A DNA stretch of 64,000 nt from Levilactobacillus senmaizukei DSM 21775 = NBRC 103853 (GTDB lineage Bacteria > Bacillota > Bacilli > Lactobacillales > Lactobacillaceae), in NCBI RefSeq assembly GCF_001592085.1, contig NZ_BCWD01000003.1, forward strand, positions 62,001 through 126,000, in the 5' to 3' direction. The notes beneath the pieces are model-generated. The model ran no database searches and was not told the DNA's origin. It saw only the letters and a list, made by a program, of their open reading frames with translations. Below, one piece after another: positions 29,338-35,973 of this stretch. How positions within the stretch are numbered: position 1 is the stretch's first letter; the number at the start of each line of letters is the position of its first letter. The position numbers and the translations under genes are program-made.

Positions 29338-30516
29338 TTATTCGACAATTGACCCGTGCCGTTGAATCAGCACACCAGTAGCGGTTAGAGCGACGGCGCA
29401 GGCGGCCATGATCCCGAGGACCAGCACCCATGATTGAGTGAAGCCATGAATGAAGCCAAAGACTAGTGGACCAAATGCGGCCAAAAGATAACCGGCCGAT
29501 TGGGCCATCCCGGATACCGCCGCCGTTTGGTAGGGGTTGGTCGTCTTTTCTGTAAAGAAGAGAATAGCCAGGTTGAAGGCAGCACCGGAACCGAAGCCAA
29601 TGATTAACGCGGTGATGGTCAACAGGACCAGTGATTGGGTGGGAATCAAGAGGGATAATGGGGCGACCACGTAACCCAGGCTCATGACGCTGAGGAGAAT
29701 GGTCACGCCGTGGCGCCGGCCATACAATAATGGCACCATGAAGGATAAGGGCAGGCCACTGAGTTGGAGTAACGTGAGTAGATTACTGGCCGCGATAGTT
29801 GAGACCCCGTGAGTGGTGAGAATTGCGGGCAACCAGGTGATGATGGCGTAGTAAACTAACGACTGTAACCCGAAGAACAAGGTGATTCGCCAACCCTGAC
29901 GTTGCGTCCATACACTGTGATAGTGCGGCCGTTCGAGCGGATGACCGGGAGCAGTATCTCGTTGGTTGGCTCGTAAGTTGGGTATCCAGGCCACTAAGGC
30001 AATGATGCCGATGGTGGCCAGTAGGCCTTGGGTCACGGCAAACGATGTATGTGAGATAAGCAGGCCGGCGACGGCGGTTCCGATGGCCCCGACGAGTAAC
30101 ATGGACAGGGTGTACAGGCTCATGCCTAGTCGTAATTGCGTGGGTAGGTGGTCCTTGATGAGAGCGGGGACCAGGACGTTTCCGCTGTCGATGCCGATAC
30201 CGACGAGGAAGGTTCCCAGAAATAGGGCCAGTGTCGTGGGAATAATCCGCACGTAGGAACCGATGACCAGAAGTGTAAAGAGCACGAATACCGTGAGCTC
30301 GTTGCCCCAGCGTTGAGCAATTTTCACGATGATGGGCGAGCAAATGGCAAAGGTGACCAGCGGGATGGATGTGATTAAGCCGGCCATACTGCTGGGCAGC
30401 CCGAGGTCGTGCTCAATAGCGGGTAACAGGGGTGGAATAATGGTGATGGGTAGTCGGAGATTGGCGGCAATGAGCATCATGCCGATCAGGAACCACCGTC
30501 GCTTTGAATCTGGCAA
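29338..30516 (-). CDS. MFS transporter, CynX/NimT family
   Basis: A 392-residue polytopic protein with 12 predicted membrane segments. The start of helix 1 (MMLIAANLRLPITIIPPLLP) and the SMAGLITSIPLVTFAICSP segment resemble the cyanate/2-nitroimidazole exporter subfamily. The substrate cannot be told from sequence. TTG is the start codon, with AGGAGG eight bases before it. No regulator gene sits next to it. It is transcribed alone, convergent with apt. Confidence 0.85.
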   Translation of the reverse strand: MPDSKRRWFLIGMMLIAANLRLPITIIPPLLPAIEHDLGLPSSMAGLITSIPLVTFAICSPIIVKIAQRWGNELTVFVLFTLLVIGSYVRIIPTTLALFLGTFLVGIGIDSGNVLVPALIKDHLPTQLRLGMSLYTLSMLLVGAIGTAVAGLLISHTSFAVTQGLLATIGIIALVAWIPNLRANQRDTAPGHPLERPHYHSVWTQRQGWRITLFFGLQSLVYYAIITWLPAILTTHGVSTIAASNLLTLLQLSGLPLSFMVPLLYGRRHGVTILLSVMSLGYVVAPLSLLIPTQSLVLLTITALIIGFGSGAAFNLAILFFTEKTTNPYQTAAVSGMAQSAGYLLAAFGPLVFGFIHGFTQSWVLVLGIMAACAVALTATGVLIQRHGSIVE

Positions 30517-30718
30517 AATTGTTTCCTCCTAATATGGTTGGCCTAAGAAAATAAAGGTCGATTTAGTGTCTTATGTAAATGTGGCAGCAATTCAGAACGC
30601 TCACATGAATTTTTTTTATTCAGTGAAGTCGTGAAGAAACTCTGATAGAGTATACGCTGTGTGGGAGGATTTGGCCAGATTGATGATTAGTGATGAGGAG
30701 TGAGGTTTTAAACAAAGC
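30517..30718. other. Intergenic region, no gene seen
   Basis: The space between the MFS gene and the tRNA promoter. It holds the MFS ribosome binding site and an AT-rich stretch. No coding frame or stable RNA fold is evident. Confidence 0.5.
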
Positions 30719-30746
30719 TTGCATTTATACTCATTATTGGTAAAAT
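30719..30746 (+). promoter_or_regulatory. tRNA-Ser promoter
   Basis: TTGCAT, 16 bases, TAAAAT, with an extended TGn (TGG) before the -10. It ends 16 bases before the tRNA. Confidence 0.65.
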
Positions 30747-30762
30747 ATATTAGTAGTTACTT

Positions 30763-30850
30763 GGAGAGTTGGCAGAGTGGTAATGCAACGGACTCGAAAT
30801 CCGTCGAACCGGCTAATACCGGCGCGCAGGTTCAAATCCTGTACTCTCCT
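30763..30850 (+). tRNA. tRNA-Ser(CGA)
   Basis: A complete class II tRNA fold. The acceptor stem is GGAGAGT/ACTCTCC. The anticodon stem ACGGA/TCCGT holds the loop CTCGAAA with anticodon CGA at 30795-30797. A long variable arm (CCGGCTAATACCGG) and a T arm with TTCAAAT follow. CCA is not encoded, so 3' maturation needs RNase Z and a CCA-adding enzyme. The discriminator base after the stem is T, not the G usual for serine tRNAs. Confidence 0.95.
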
Positions 30851-30951
30851 TCAAGTAGTTATTCATATCGCTGTAAGACGCCGCTAACCGTTGGATTTAC
30901 GGCGTTTTTGTTTGTCTTAAGGCGGATTAGAACGAGATAAAACGAGAACTT

Positions 30952-31092
30952 GGTGCACTTTTCGGTGCACTTTTACAAAAAGTGCACCGAATTTGCTTTT
31001 TTCGAAAAAATAAAGTGCACCATTTAGGTACTGAAATCAATCGTAATCCCTTTAGTACCATGCGATCTGACGAGTGCACCAAATGCACTTTT
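30952..31092. repeat. Cluster of GTGCAC-type repeats between the tRNA and the integrase tail
   Basis: GGTGCACTTTT occurs at 30952-30962 and 30964-30974. The inverted form AAAAGTGCACC is at 30978-30988 and AAAGTGCACC at 31012-31021. GTGCACC (31074-31080) and TGCACTTTT (31084-31092) close the cluster. Copies two and three form a perfect 11-base stem with a 3-base loop. Position and layout fit arm-type integrase binding sites. Confidence 0.8.
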
Positions 31093-31175
31093 TAGTTGAT
31101 GTTTTCGAGTGCTTTCAGAGTCAAAGCCTCCTCTTGTTGCTGGTCTTCTTGCATCAAATGAGCGTATACATTATT
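31092..31175 (-). pseudogene. C-terminal remnant of a tyrosine-type integrase
   Basis: The minus strand has a 27-codon open tail reading NNVYAHLMQEDQQQEE and on to ALENIN before its stop at 31092. VYAHLMQ matches the segment around the catalytic tyrosine near the end of phage integrases (typically TxxxYAHL). A stop codon lies directly upstream (31176-31178), so the rest of the gene is gone. Its stop faces the tRNA, the usual order in tRNA-integrated prophages (tRNA, att core, arm sites, int reading towards att). The call rests on a short match. Confidence 0.6.
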
Positions 31176-31285
31176 TTAATTCACCTAGGCGGGTAGAATT
31201 GTGGATTAAGGTTGTGGCAACACCTCCTTTAAGTTAATATTGAATATGTAAAAAGGGTTCACTAATCCTTTGGATCTTATATGAT
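31176..31285. other. Non-coding stretch of the accessory segment, unexplained
   Basis: No frame longer than about 20 codons with a start signal is seen. On the minus strand an AAAGGAGGTG ribosome-binding-like sequence (31225-31234) is followed by a TTG codon and a stop after four codons. Nothing recognisable is encoded. Confidence 0.4.
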
Positions 31286-31328
31286 GCGCATCTCCACTGT
31301 CTTGGCGGGTAGGGGGATGCGCTTTTTT
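31286..31328 (+). terminator. Terminator-like hairpin in the accessory segment
   Basis: GCGCATCTCC (31286-31295) pairs with GGGGATGCGC (31313-31322), one G-U, followed by six T. No plus-strand gene lies upstream except the tRNA, so it may end a small RNA or tRNA read-through. Confidence 0.7.
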
Positions 31329-31411
31329 ATTTTCATAATTAAATACCTATGGTCTAGCATCAGTGGTGTACCGGCGTTCATTTATTTTACGAATTAAAAA
31401 CGAGTACAGAA

Positions 31412-31996
31412 TTAATTAGATTCACTTAAATCGGTTTTAGATTTTGTTACTAGTTTGTCATTCATAAAGGAGAAAGAAACAGATTTTGTTCCTTGAACGT
31501 AAGAGAGATCTTGGGCGTTCATTGAACCTATCTTAGAAATAGATTCGCCTTCGGGTGTTCCAAGCTGCTTTTTTACATCCTTAACGGTAGTGCCAGTTTG
31601 AACGGCCTTATATTTTGCATCGCTTATCTTGTGACTGATTGAAGCTGAGACGTAACCTTTTCCGACAGCGACACCATCAATAAAGTCGACGTTAACCGTA
31701 GCACCCTTCAAAGAAGACGCGACTTTGTTCCAAGAGTATTGGGTTGCTTTCTTAGTGGCCCCGGGTACTTCGGTCTCAGTCTCGATGGTTGCCTTACCAA
31801 ACATCTTTTTAACTTGTTTTTTGGTGGTTCCATTGTCGCCAAGCTTGACTGAATTATATTGAGATAACGTCACACCAATCTCTTTCTTGCTACTAGAGTT
31901 ACTAGAAGTCTTGGATGAGCTTGATGTGTCACTTGAGCAGGCAGCTAGGGACAAGCTGGCTAAAAGGGTAATACCAATGGTAAGAATACGTTTCAT
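31412..31996 (-). CDS. DUF3862-type lipoprotein
   Basis: A 194-residue exported lipoprotein. The signal peptide is MKRILTIGITLLASLSL with lipobox LAAC (Cys20), then a Ser-rich linker. The mature part has two related beta-lactamase-inhibitor-like (BLIP/SmpA) units: VKLGDNGTTKKQVKKMFG, and VQTGTTVKDVKKQLGTPEG, each an alpha-turn-alpha start followed by strands. This matches the DUF3862 class often seen in the lysogeny modules of lactobacillar prophages. AAGGAGG precedes the ATG. Its base composition is AT-richer than the core genes around it. It lies 69 bases behind the SAP-domain gene in the same direction. Confidence 0.8.
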   Translation of the reverse strand: MKRILTIGITLLASLSLAACSSDTSSSSKTSSNSSSKKEIGVTLSQYNSVKLGDNGTTKKQVKKMFGKATIETETEVPGATKKATQYSWNKVASSLKGATVNVDFIDGVAVGKGYVSASISHKISDAKYKAVQTGTTVKDVKKQLGTPEGESISKIGSMNAQDLSYVQGTKSVSFSFMNDKLVTKSKTDLSESN

Positions 31997-32065
31997 GATA
32001 TTGCCTCCTTATTGGGAGTTATGTATTTGCAGCTTTTAATGCCTTCAGCAGTATTGGGCGGGCAT

Positions 32066-33013
32066 TTATGATTTGGATGAAGCGATAAGTTCATTGACAC
32101 GGTCTAGTCTTTTAGTGAAGTCCTTGCGTGCAACCCCAGGATTGCGCTTAGTTCGCTCGATTCCGATTTCTAAGATTCTAGCTTCATCCTCGAGACGTTG
32201 CTGCTTTCTGTAGAGCATAGCCAAAGTGTGAAAGATAACGGGATACCAATTACCCTCCTGTATGGCGCGTAAACCAAGTGATTCAACTTGGTTTAATTTT
32301 TTTTGGCTCCAAAGCCCCGATAAAGTCTGACCTTGACGGAAGAAGTAATCTTCTGTGAATGTAGCTTTATCTACTCGAGTTGAATTAATATGTTTCGCTA
32401 GCAGCGATTCCTTAGTTGTGGTTAGAGCATTAGCTACATTGATTATGCCGTCTTTTGAATTATTTTTATGTGCCCATACTAAATAGCTGTATTTTTCTAA
32501 AAGACTGTTACCAGTTGGCGTACATATGAGAGACCGGTTCACAAAAGAAGTAGAGTACGAACTTTCGCCGATATTGTCAGTGATACGCTGAATTAAGTCA
32601 GGTTTCTTTCCTGATACTTTTTGGTTGTTCTCCCGAAGGATATCTTTAAGTTCAGGTACTCTTAAAGATTTTAGTGATTCAGAAGGTGAGGCAACTGTTA
32701 GGTAGCCCAGTCTGATAAGGTTATGCCTGTCTTTGGCCGCATTGAGTCCGTATTCGTATTTAAAGTAGGCGGGTATACTGGCAGTTTCGCTTTTATGGTT
32801 AGCCCAATCCAAAAGAATAACTTCGCCAGGTAACAATCCTTCCTCAAGGGGGGGCATTAATCGCTTGTCTGGTACGTTTGTTTGGTTATTGTGTGGCTGC
32901 GCATCATTATGTTTGGGGCGGTTGATCGACGAATGTTCAGGGCTATTATTAGCATTAGATACTTCTCGGACGGGATCGAAAATTTGTTTTCGTATCCATG
33001 AAAAAATACTCAT
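32066..33013 (-). CDS. SAP-domain-containing protein of unknown function
   Basis: A 315-residue soluble protein. Residues 20-60 are a low-complexity Asn/His/Pro linker. Residues 114-148 form a SAP motif (LRVPELKDILRENN, then VSGKKPDLIQRI), a helix-turn-helix fold known to bind DNA or RNA. Residues 240-312 are helical and TPR-like (YPVIFHTLAMLYRKQQRLED). The middle part is not recognised. A weak ribosome binding site (AGTAGGCG) lies before the ATG. AT-rich, with codon use unlike the neighbouring core genes; probably prophage- or island-derived. SAP proteins of this kind occur near prophage integrases, but its job is unknown. Confidence 0.75.
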   Translation of the reverse strand: MSIFSWIRKQIFDPVREVSNANNSPEHSSINRPKHNDAQPHNNQTNVPDKRLMPPLEEGLLPGEVILLDWANHKSETASIPAYFKYEYGLNAAKDRHNLIRLGYLTVASPSESLKSLRVPELKDILRENNQKVSGKKPDLIQRITDNIGESSYSTSFVNRSLICTPTGNSLLEKYSYLVWAHKNNSKDGIINVANALTTTKESLLAKHINSTRVDKATFTEDYFFRQGQTLSGLWSQKKLNQVESLGLRAIQEGNWYPVIFHTLAMLYRKQQRLEDEARILEIGIERTKRNPGVARKDFTKRLDRVNELIASSKS

Positions 33014-33223
33014 TGACTAAACGCCTACTTTCGGTCAAGTTTGATTCGTTAGCGTTAATAACGAAGACTGTACGGGGTGTGCTTTCACTGAATTTCATGG
33101 GAATTGAATTCGGAACTGGTTGTCGTCTATACTCCTGACATAGCCTAAATGAAAAATAGAAATTTGGACTCTATGATATTTGAATATTGTATTTATTTTA
33201 AGTTTTTTTAATACCTCAGGCAT
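33014..33223. other. AT-rich intergenic stretch, nothing recognised
   Basis: About 210 bases between the SAP gene and the ndk terminator. It should contain the promoter of the SAP/lipoprotein genes but no convincing box pair is visible. No copy of the tRNA-Ser 3' end (attR) was found here. Confidence 0.5.
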
Positions 33224-33269
33224 AAAAAACCTCCTAGGATTAAAGTGTTTTCACTTTAACTCTAGGAGG
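33224..33269 (-). terminator. ndk terminator
   Basis: On the minus strand CCTCCTAG-AGT-TAAAGTG pairs with its counterpart around an AAAA loop (33230-33269), with a two-base internal mismatch, then six T. Confidence 0.88.
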
Positions 33270-33301
33270 ACACTTCGGTTTAAAGTCATTCAAATAATAA
33301 T

Positions 33302-33763
33302 TTATTTCTTCCCAGCACTCTTTTCATGAGCGGCAACTGCTAATTCAGGGAACCAGATGGCAATTTCATGGTGGGCGTTTTCACGGCTATCTGACGTGTG
33401 GACCACGTTACGGAGAACACCGTCAGGGTAGGAGTGGGCGTAGTCGCCCCGAATCGTCCCTGGTTGCGCATCGTTTGGCCGTGTCTTGCCGGCTAGGTTA
33501 TGAACCGCCTTGACGATGTCAGTCCCAGTGGCGATGATGGCCACCAGTGGACCTTCTTGCATGTACGTTTCAATTTCGTGGAAAAATGGTTTGTCGACTT
33601 GGTCAATGTAGTGCTTCTTCAATTGCTCGGAAGTCGCGTTAACCACCTTGAGCGCGGTAATCTGATAATTTTTACGTTCCAAACGGCTGATGATATCGCC
33701 AATGTGTCCCTCAGCGACCCCGTCCGGTTTGACTAACAGTAACGTTTTTTCAGAATTTGCCAT
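33302..33763 (-). CDS. ndk: Nucleoside diphosphate kinase
   Basis: A 153-residue enzyme that balances nucleoside triphosphates by transferring the gamma-phosphate from ATP through a phosphohistidine. The ATP-binding KPDGVAEGHIGDII start, RPNDAQPGTIRGDY and the catalytic His in NVVHTSDS are present. The residue after the catalytic His is Thr where many enzymes have Gly, which is seen in other lactobacilli. GGGGG precedes the ATG. It is monocistronic. It marks the return to core chromosome after the accessory segment. Confidence 0.97.
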   Translation of the reverse strand: MANSEKTLLLVKPDGVAEGHIGDIISRLERKNYQITALKVVNATSEQLKKHYIDQVDKPFFHEIETYMQEGPLVAIIATGTDIVKAVHNLAGKTRPNDAQPGTIRGDYAHSYPDGVLRNVVHTSDSRENAHHEIAIWFPELAVAAHEKSAGKK

Positions 33764-33876
33764 GACAGAAACCCCCTTGAATTTTTAAACAATGCAAAGG
33801 CAATCGTTTAGCTTTCAACAAGTTGCTACCTTAAAGTGTAAATGAAAACGCTTCCATAGTCAACTATGTTCAGTAG

Positions 33877-33906
33877 AAAAGCGTGCCAGTGTTAACCAGC
33901 ACGCTT
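33877..33906 (-). terminator. Terminator of the phosphatase-PspC operon
   Basis: AAGCGTGC pairs with GCACGCTT, followed on the minus strand by TTTTC. Confidence 0.75.
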
Positions 33907-33914
33907 AGTCAGTT

Positions 33915-34100
33915 CTATTCGGGATCGCCCATAATCATCCACAAAATGAGGTAGGCAATTAAGCCGGGAACAACCGGCGTGATGGCGAGCACAACGAATA
34001 GGAGTCGGGCGACGCCAACATTCCAATCGTAGTGTTCGGCGAGGCCGCCGATAACACCAGCAACGATGCGATTATCTTTTGAACGATGGATATTTTTCAT
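33915..34100 (-). CDS. PspC domain-containing protein
   Basis: A 61-residue small membrane protein made only of the PspC domain: RSKDNRIVAGVIGGLAEHY, then a hydrophobic helix (LLFVVLAITPVVPGLIAYLI) and WMIMG. In Gram-negatives PspC senses envelope stress with PspA/B; the short Firmicute forms are implicated in LiaRS-type or envelope stress responses. AGGAGG lies before the ATG. It is 11 bases after the phosphatase gene, in one operon. Confidence 0.92.
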   Translation of the reverse strand: MKNIHRSKDNRIVAGVIGGLAEHYDWNVGVARLLFVVLAITPVVPGLIAYLILWMIMGDPE

Positions 34101-34111
34101 AAGAATACCTC

Positions 34112-34774
34112 CTAGGATTGAAAATCGGTCTTGTTAAAGAAGACGACATGGATATCATCATCGGTAATTTCCAACTTGGTAATACTGCCATTGATTGTGG
34201 CCACACCCTCATCAAGTTCTGGCGTGTAGCGGTCCACAATGGAACGAATCGTCATGCCATGAGAGACAACCAGAACCTGGTCGCCATCCTTTGAATTGGC
34301 CCGTAACTTGTCGAAGCCCCGGTCCAAGCGTTTCCAGAACATAGCGTTATCCTCGGCATCGCCATACAGGTCAGCCTGATGGATGAGGTCTCGTGCTCGT
34401 TCCAAGCCGTAGGTCCCTAGGACATCGGACTCGGAAGTCATCTTGACTTGTTCACCGACGAATTGCCACATTTGATTGGCATCATTGCCCTCAAAGTAGC
34501 CGTGACATTGTTCGCGGAACTCGGGGTATTGATAACTCACAATATTCATATTATTAGGATTTTCGCGAAGGGCAATTCGTGCCGTTTCGATGGCCCGGCC
34601 AGAATCGCTACTGTAGGCAGCGGCGAAGGGAATGTTGCTGAGCTGCTTGCCGGCCCGTTTTGCGTCCGCACGACCCTTTTCGGTTAGGGGGGAGTCAATC
34701 CACCCTTGAATTTTATTATAGTGGTTGAGCATGGTTTGTCCGTGACGAACAAAGTACGCAGTGACCTTTTTCAT
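34112..34774 (-). CDS. Histidine phosphatase family protein
   Basis: A 220-residue phosphoglycerate-mutase-like phosphatase. The catalytic RHG motif is VRHGQTMLN, and the second His is in VVSHGMTIRSI. WIDSPLTEKGRADAKRAG is a family mark. The first codon was set at ATG 34774, as AAAGGAAG lies about ten bases upstream; an ATG seven codons earlier would overlap this site. The substrate is not known; it lacks features of the glycolytic dPGM dimer interface that I can identify. Confidence 0.9.
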   Translation of the reverse strand: MKKVTAYFVRHGQTMLNHYNKIQGWIDSPLTEKGRADAKRAGKQLSNIPFAAAYSSDSGRAIETARIALRENPNNMNIVSYQYPEFREQCHGYFEGNDANQMWQFVGEQVKMTSESDVLGTYGLERARDLIHQADLYGDAEDNAMFWKRLDRGFDKLRANSKDGDQVLVVSHGMTIRSIVDRYTPELDEGVATINGSITKLEITDDDIHVVFFNKTDFQS

Positions 34775-34939
34775 AGACTCACGACTTCCTTTCATGGAAC
34801 TTCATCAGTAGAACCACTTTCAGTATAGCAAGCTACTGCCGTGATTGCGAAATTTTTGCCAGAAATATTCAGGAGAATGCAAGCCTTTTCAAGTAGGATG
34901 GATCATGCTACAGTAATGGCATAACAGGAGATGATTGGT

Positions 34940-35821
34940 ATGAGTACGGAAGCGAGTTACCGGTACACGGGTGAAACGGATATCGACCTGAGTCAATTAG
35001 CCACACAGGTTGGCCGCGTTCCTGAACAGGCGATTATCGAAAATGCCTTACAAGCCAACGGGGTTAAATTGGCCGACTTGCAGGGGCGATTGTATTCCGA
35101 AAAGCAGACCGGAGTTATTATCATTCTGCAAGGGATGGACACCGCCGGTAAGGATGGGTTGATTCGTCACGTCTTTACCGGATTGAACCCCTCGGGGACC
35201 AGTGTGGTCAGTTTCAAACAACCGACGCAGGTTCAACTGGATCACGATTTTCTGTGGCGCATTAACGAAGCGTTGCCAGAACGCGGGGGAATTCGGGTCT
35301 TCAATCGCTCACAATACGAGGACGTCTTAATTAGTCGCGTACATCCGGAAATGTTACTCCACCAAAATCTCCCAGGGGTTAACGACTTGACCGACGTGGA
35401 TGAGGCTTTCTTCCAAAAGCGCTATCACGATCTGCGTCATTTCGAAAAATATTTGCGGCACCAAGGCTTTGTCACGATCAAGTTCTTCTTACACTTGTCG
35501 AAGGAAGAACAAACTCGGCGCTTTGAAAGACGGATTCAGATTCCCAGTAAAAATTGGAAATTCTCGCCCAGTGACATGCAGGAACGGGCATTTTGGAATG
35601 ATTATCAAACAGCCTATCAACAAATGTTAGAGAATACCGCGACCAAGAAAAATCCGTGGTATTTAATCCCGGCGGATGACAAAGGGATTGCCCGGTTGAT
35701 CGTCTCCAACATCTTGGTCAAACGACTGAAAGACCTGAATCCGCAGTATCCAGCCGTGAGTGACGATGAACGCCAGCATTTGAATGCGATTTTAAAGGAC
35801 TTGAAGTCTGGTAAATTGTAA
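34940..35821 (+). CDS. ppk2: Polyphosphate kinase 2 family nucleotide phosphotransferase
   Basis: A 293-residue P-loop kinase that uses polyphosphate to phosphorylate nucleotides (AMP/ADP or GDP). Walker A is LQGMDTAGKDG, Walker B region is FNRSQYEDVLISRV, and the lid has RRFERRIQIPSKNWKFS. These match PPK2, and the GMDTAGKDG form suggests class III or I, which cannot be fixed by eye. ATG 34940 was chosen because AGGAG at 34926-34930 is nine bases upstream; an ATG at 34931 touches it. No ppk1 or ppx gene is nearby. Confidence 0.9.
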   Translation: MSTEASYRYTGETDIDLSQLATQVGRVPEQAIIENALQANGVKLADLQGRLYSEKQTGVIIILQGMDTAGKDGLIRHVFTGLNPSGTSVVSFKQPTQVQLDHDFLWRINEALPERGGIRVFNRSQYEDVLISRVHPEMLLHQNLPGVNDLTDVDEAFFQKRYHDLRHFEKYLRHQGFVTIKFFLHLSKEEQTRRFERRIQIPSKNWKFSPSDMQERAFWNDYQTAYQQMLENTATKKNPWYLIPADDKGIARLIVSNILVKRLKDLNPQYPAVSDDERQHLNAILKDLKSGKL

Positions 35822-35907
35822 TTAGCAATTTGCCATTTTAAAGGGTGAAAACTCTTTGCATAAACCATAAGATTGCTAGATACAACTGGTCGGTGGTTGC
35901 CTTGGAC

Positions 35908-35936
35908 TTGACATTAATGCTAGAGTTAATGATAAC
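35908..35936 (+). promoter_or_regulatory. Probable mvaS promoter
   Basis: A perfect TTGACA, 17 bases, then a weak GATAAC -10. About 37 bases before the start codon. Confidence 0.5.
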
Positions 35937-35973
35937 GAATTTTGCCCGGTTGGGCGCAAGGAGGCGTCAGTGA

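Noticed and set aside
30752-30863. AGTAGTTA near-repeat on both sides of the tRNA-Ser gene (30752 and 30854)
   Set aside because: Eight to ten bases only, and the upstream copy lies before the tRNA, where an att duplication would not be. Probably chance.
30719-30940. A 73-codon plus-strand frame over the tRNA-Ser gene
   Set aside because: It runs straight through the tRNA and its promoter; there is no start signal.
31277-31360. A 27-codon minus-strand frame (MLDHRYLIMKIKKRIPL start) over the terminator-like hairpin
   Set aside because: No ribosome binding site, and most of it is the hairpin itself. Considered as a type I toxin but lacks the hydrophobic helix.
33014-33301. Search for an attR copy of the tRNA-Ser 3' end at the right edge of the accessory segment
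   Set aside because: No stretch matching the tRNA T arm and acceptor end was found, so the right boundary of the element is not defined.
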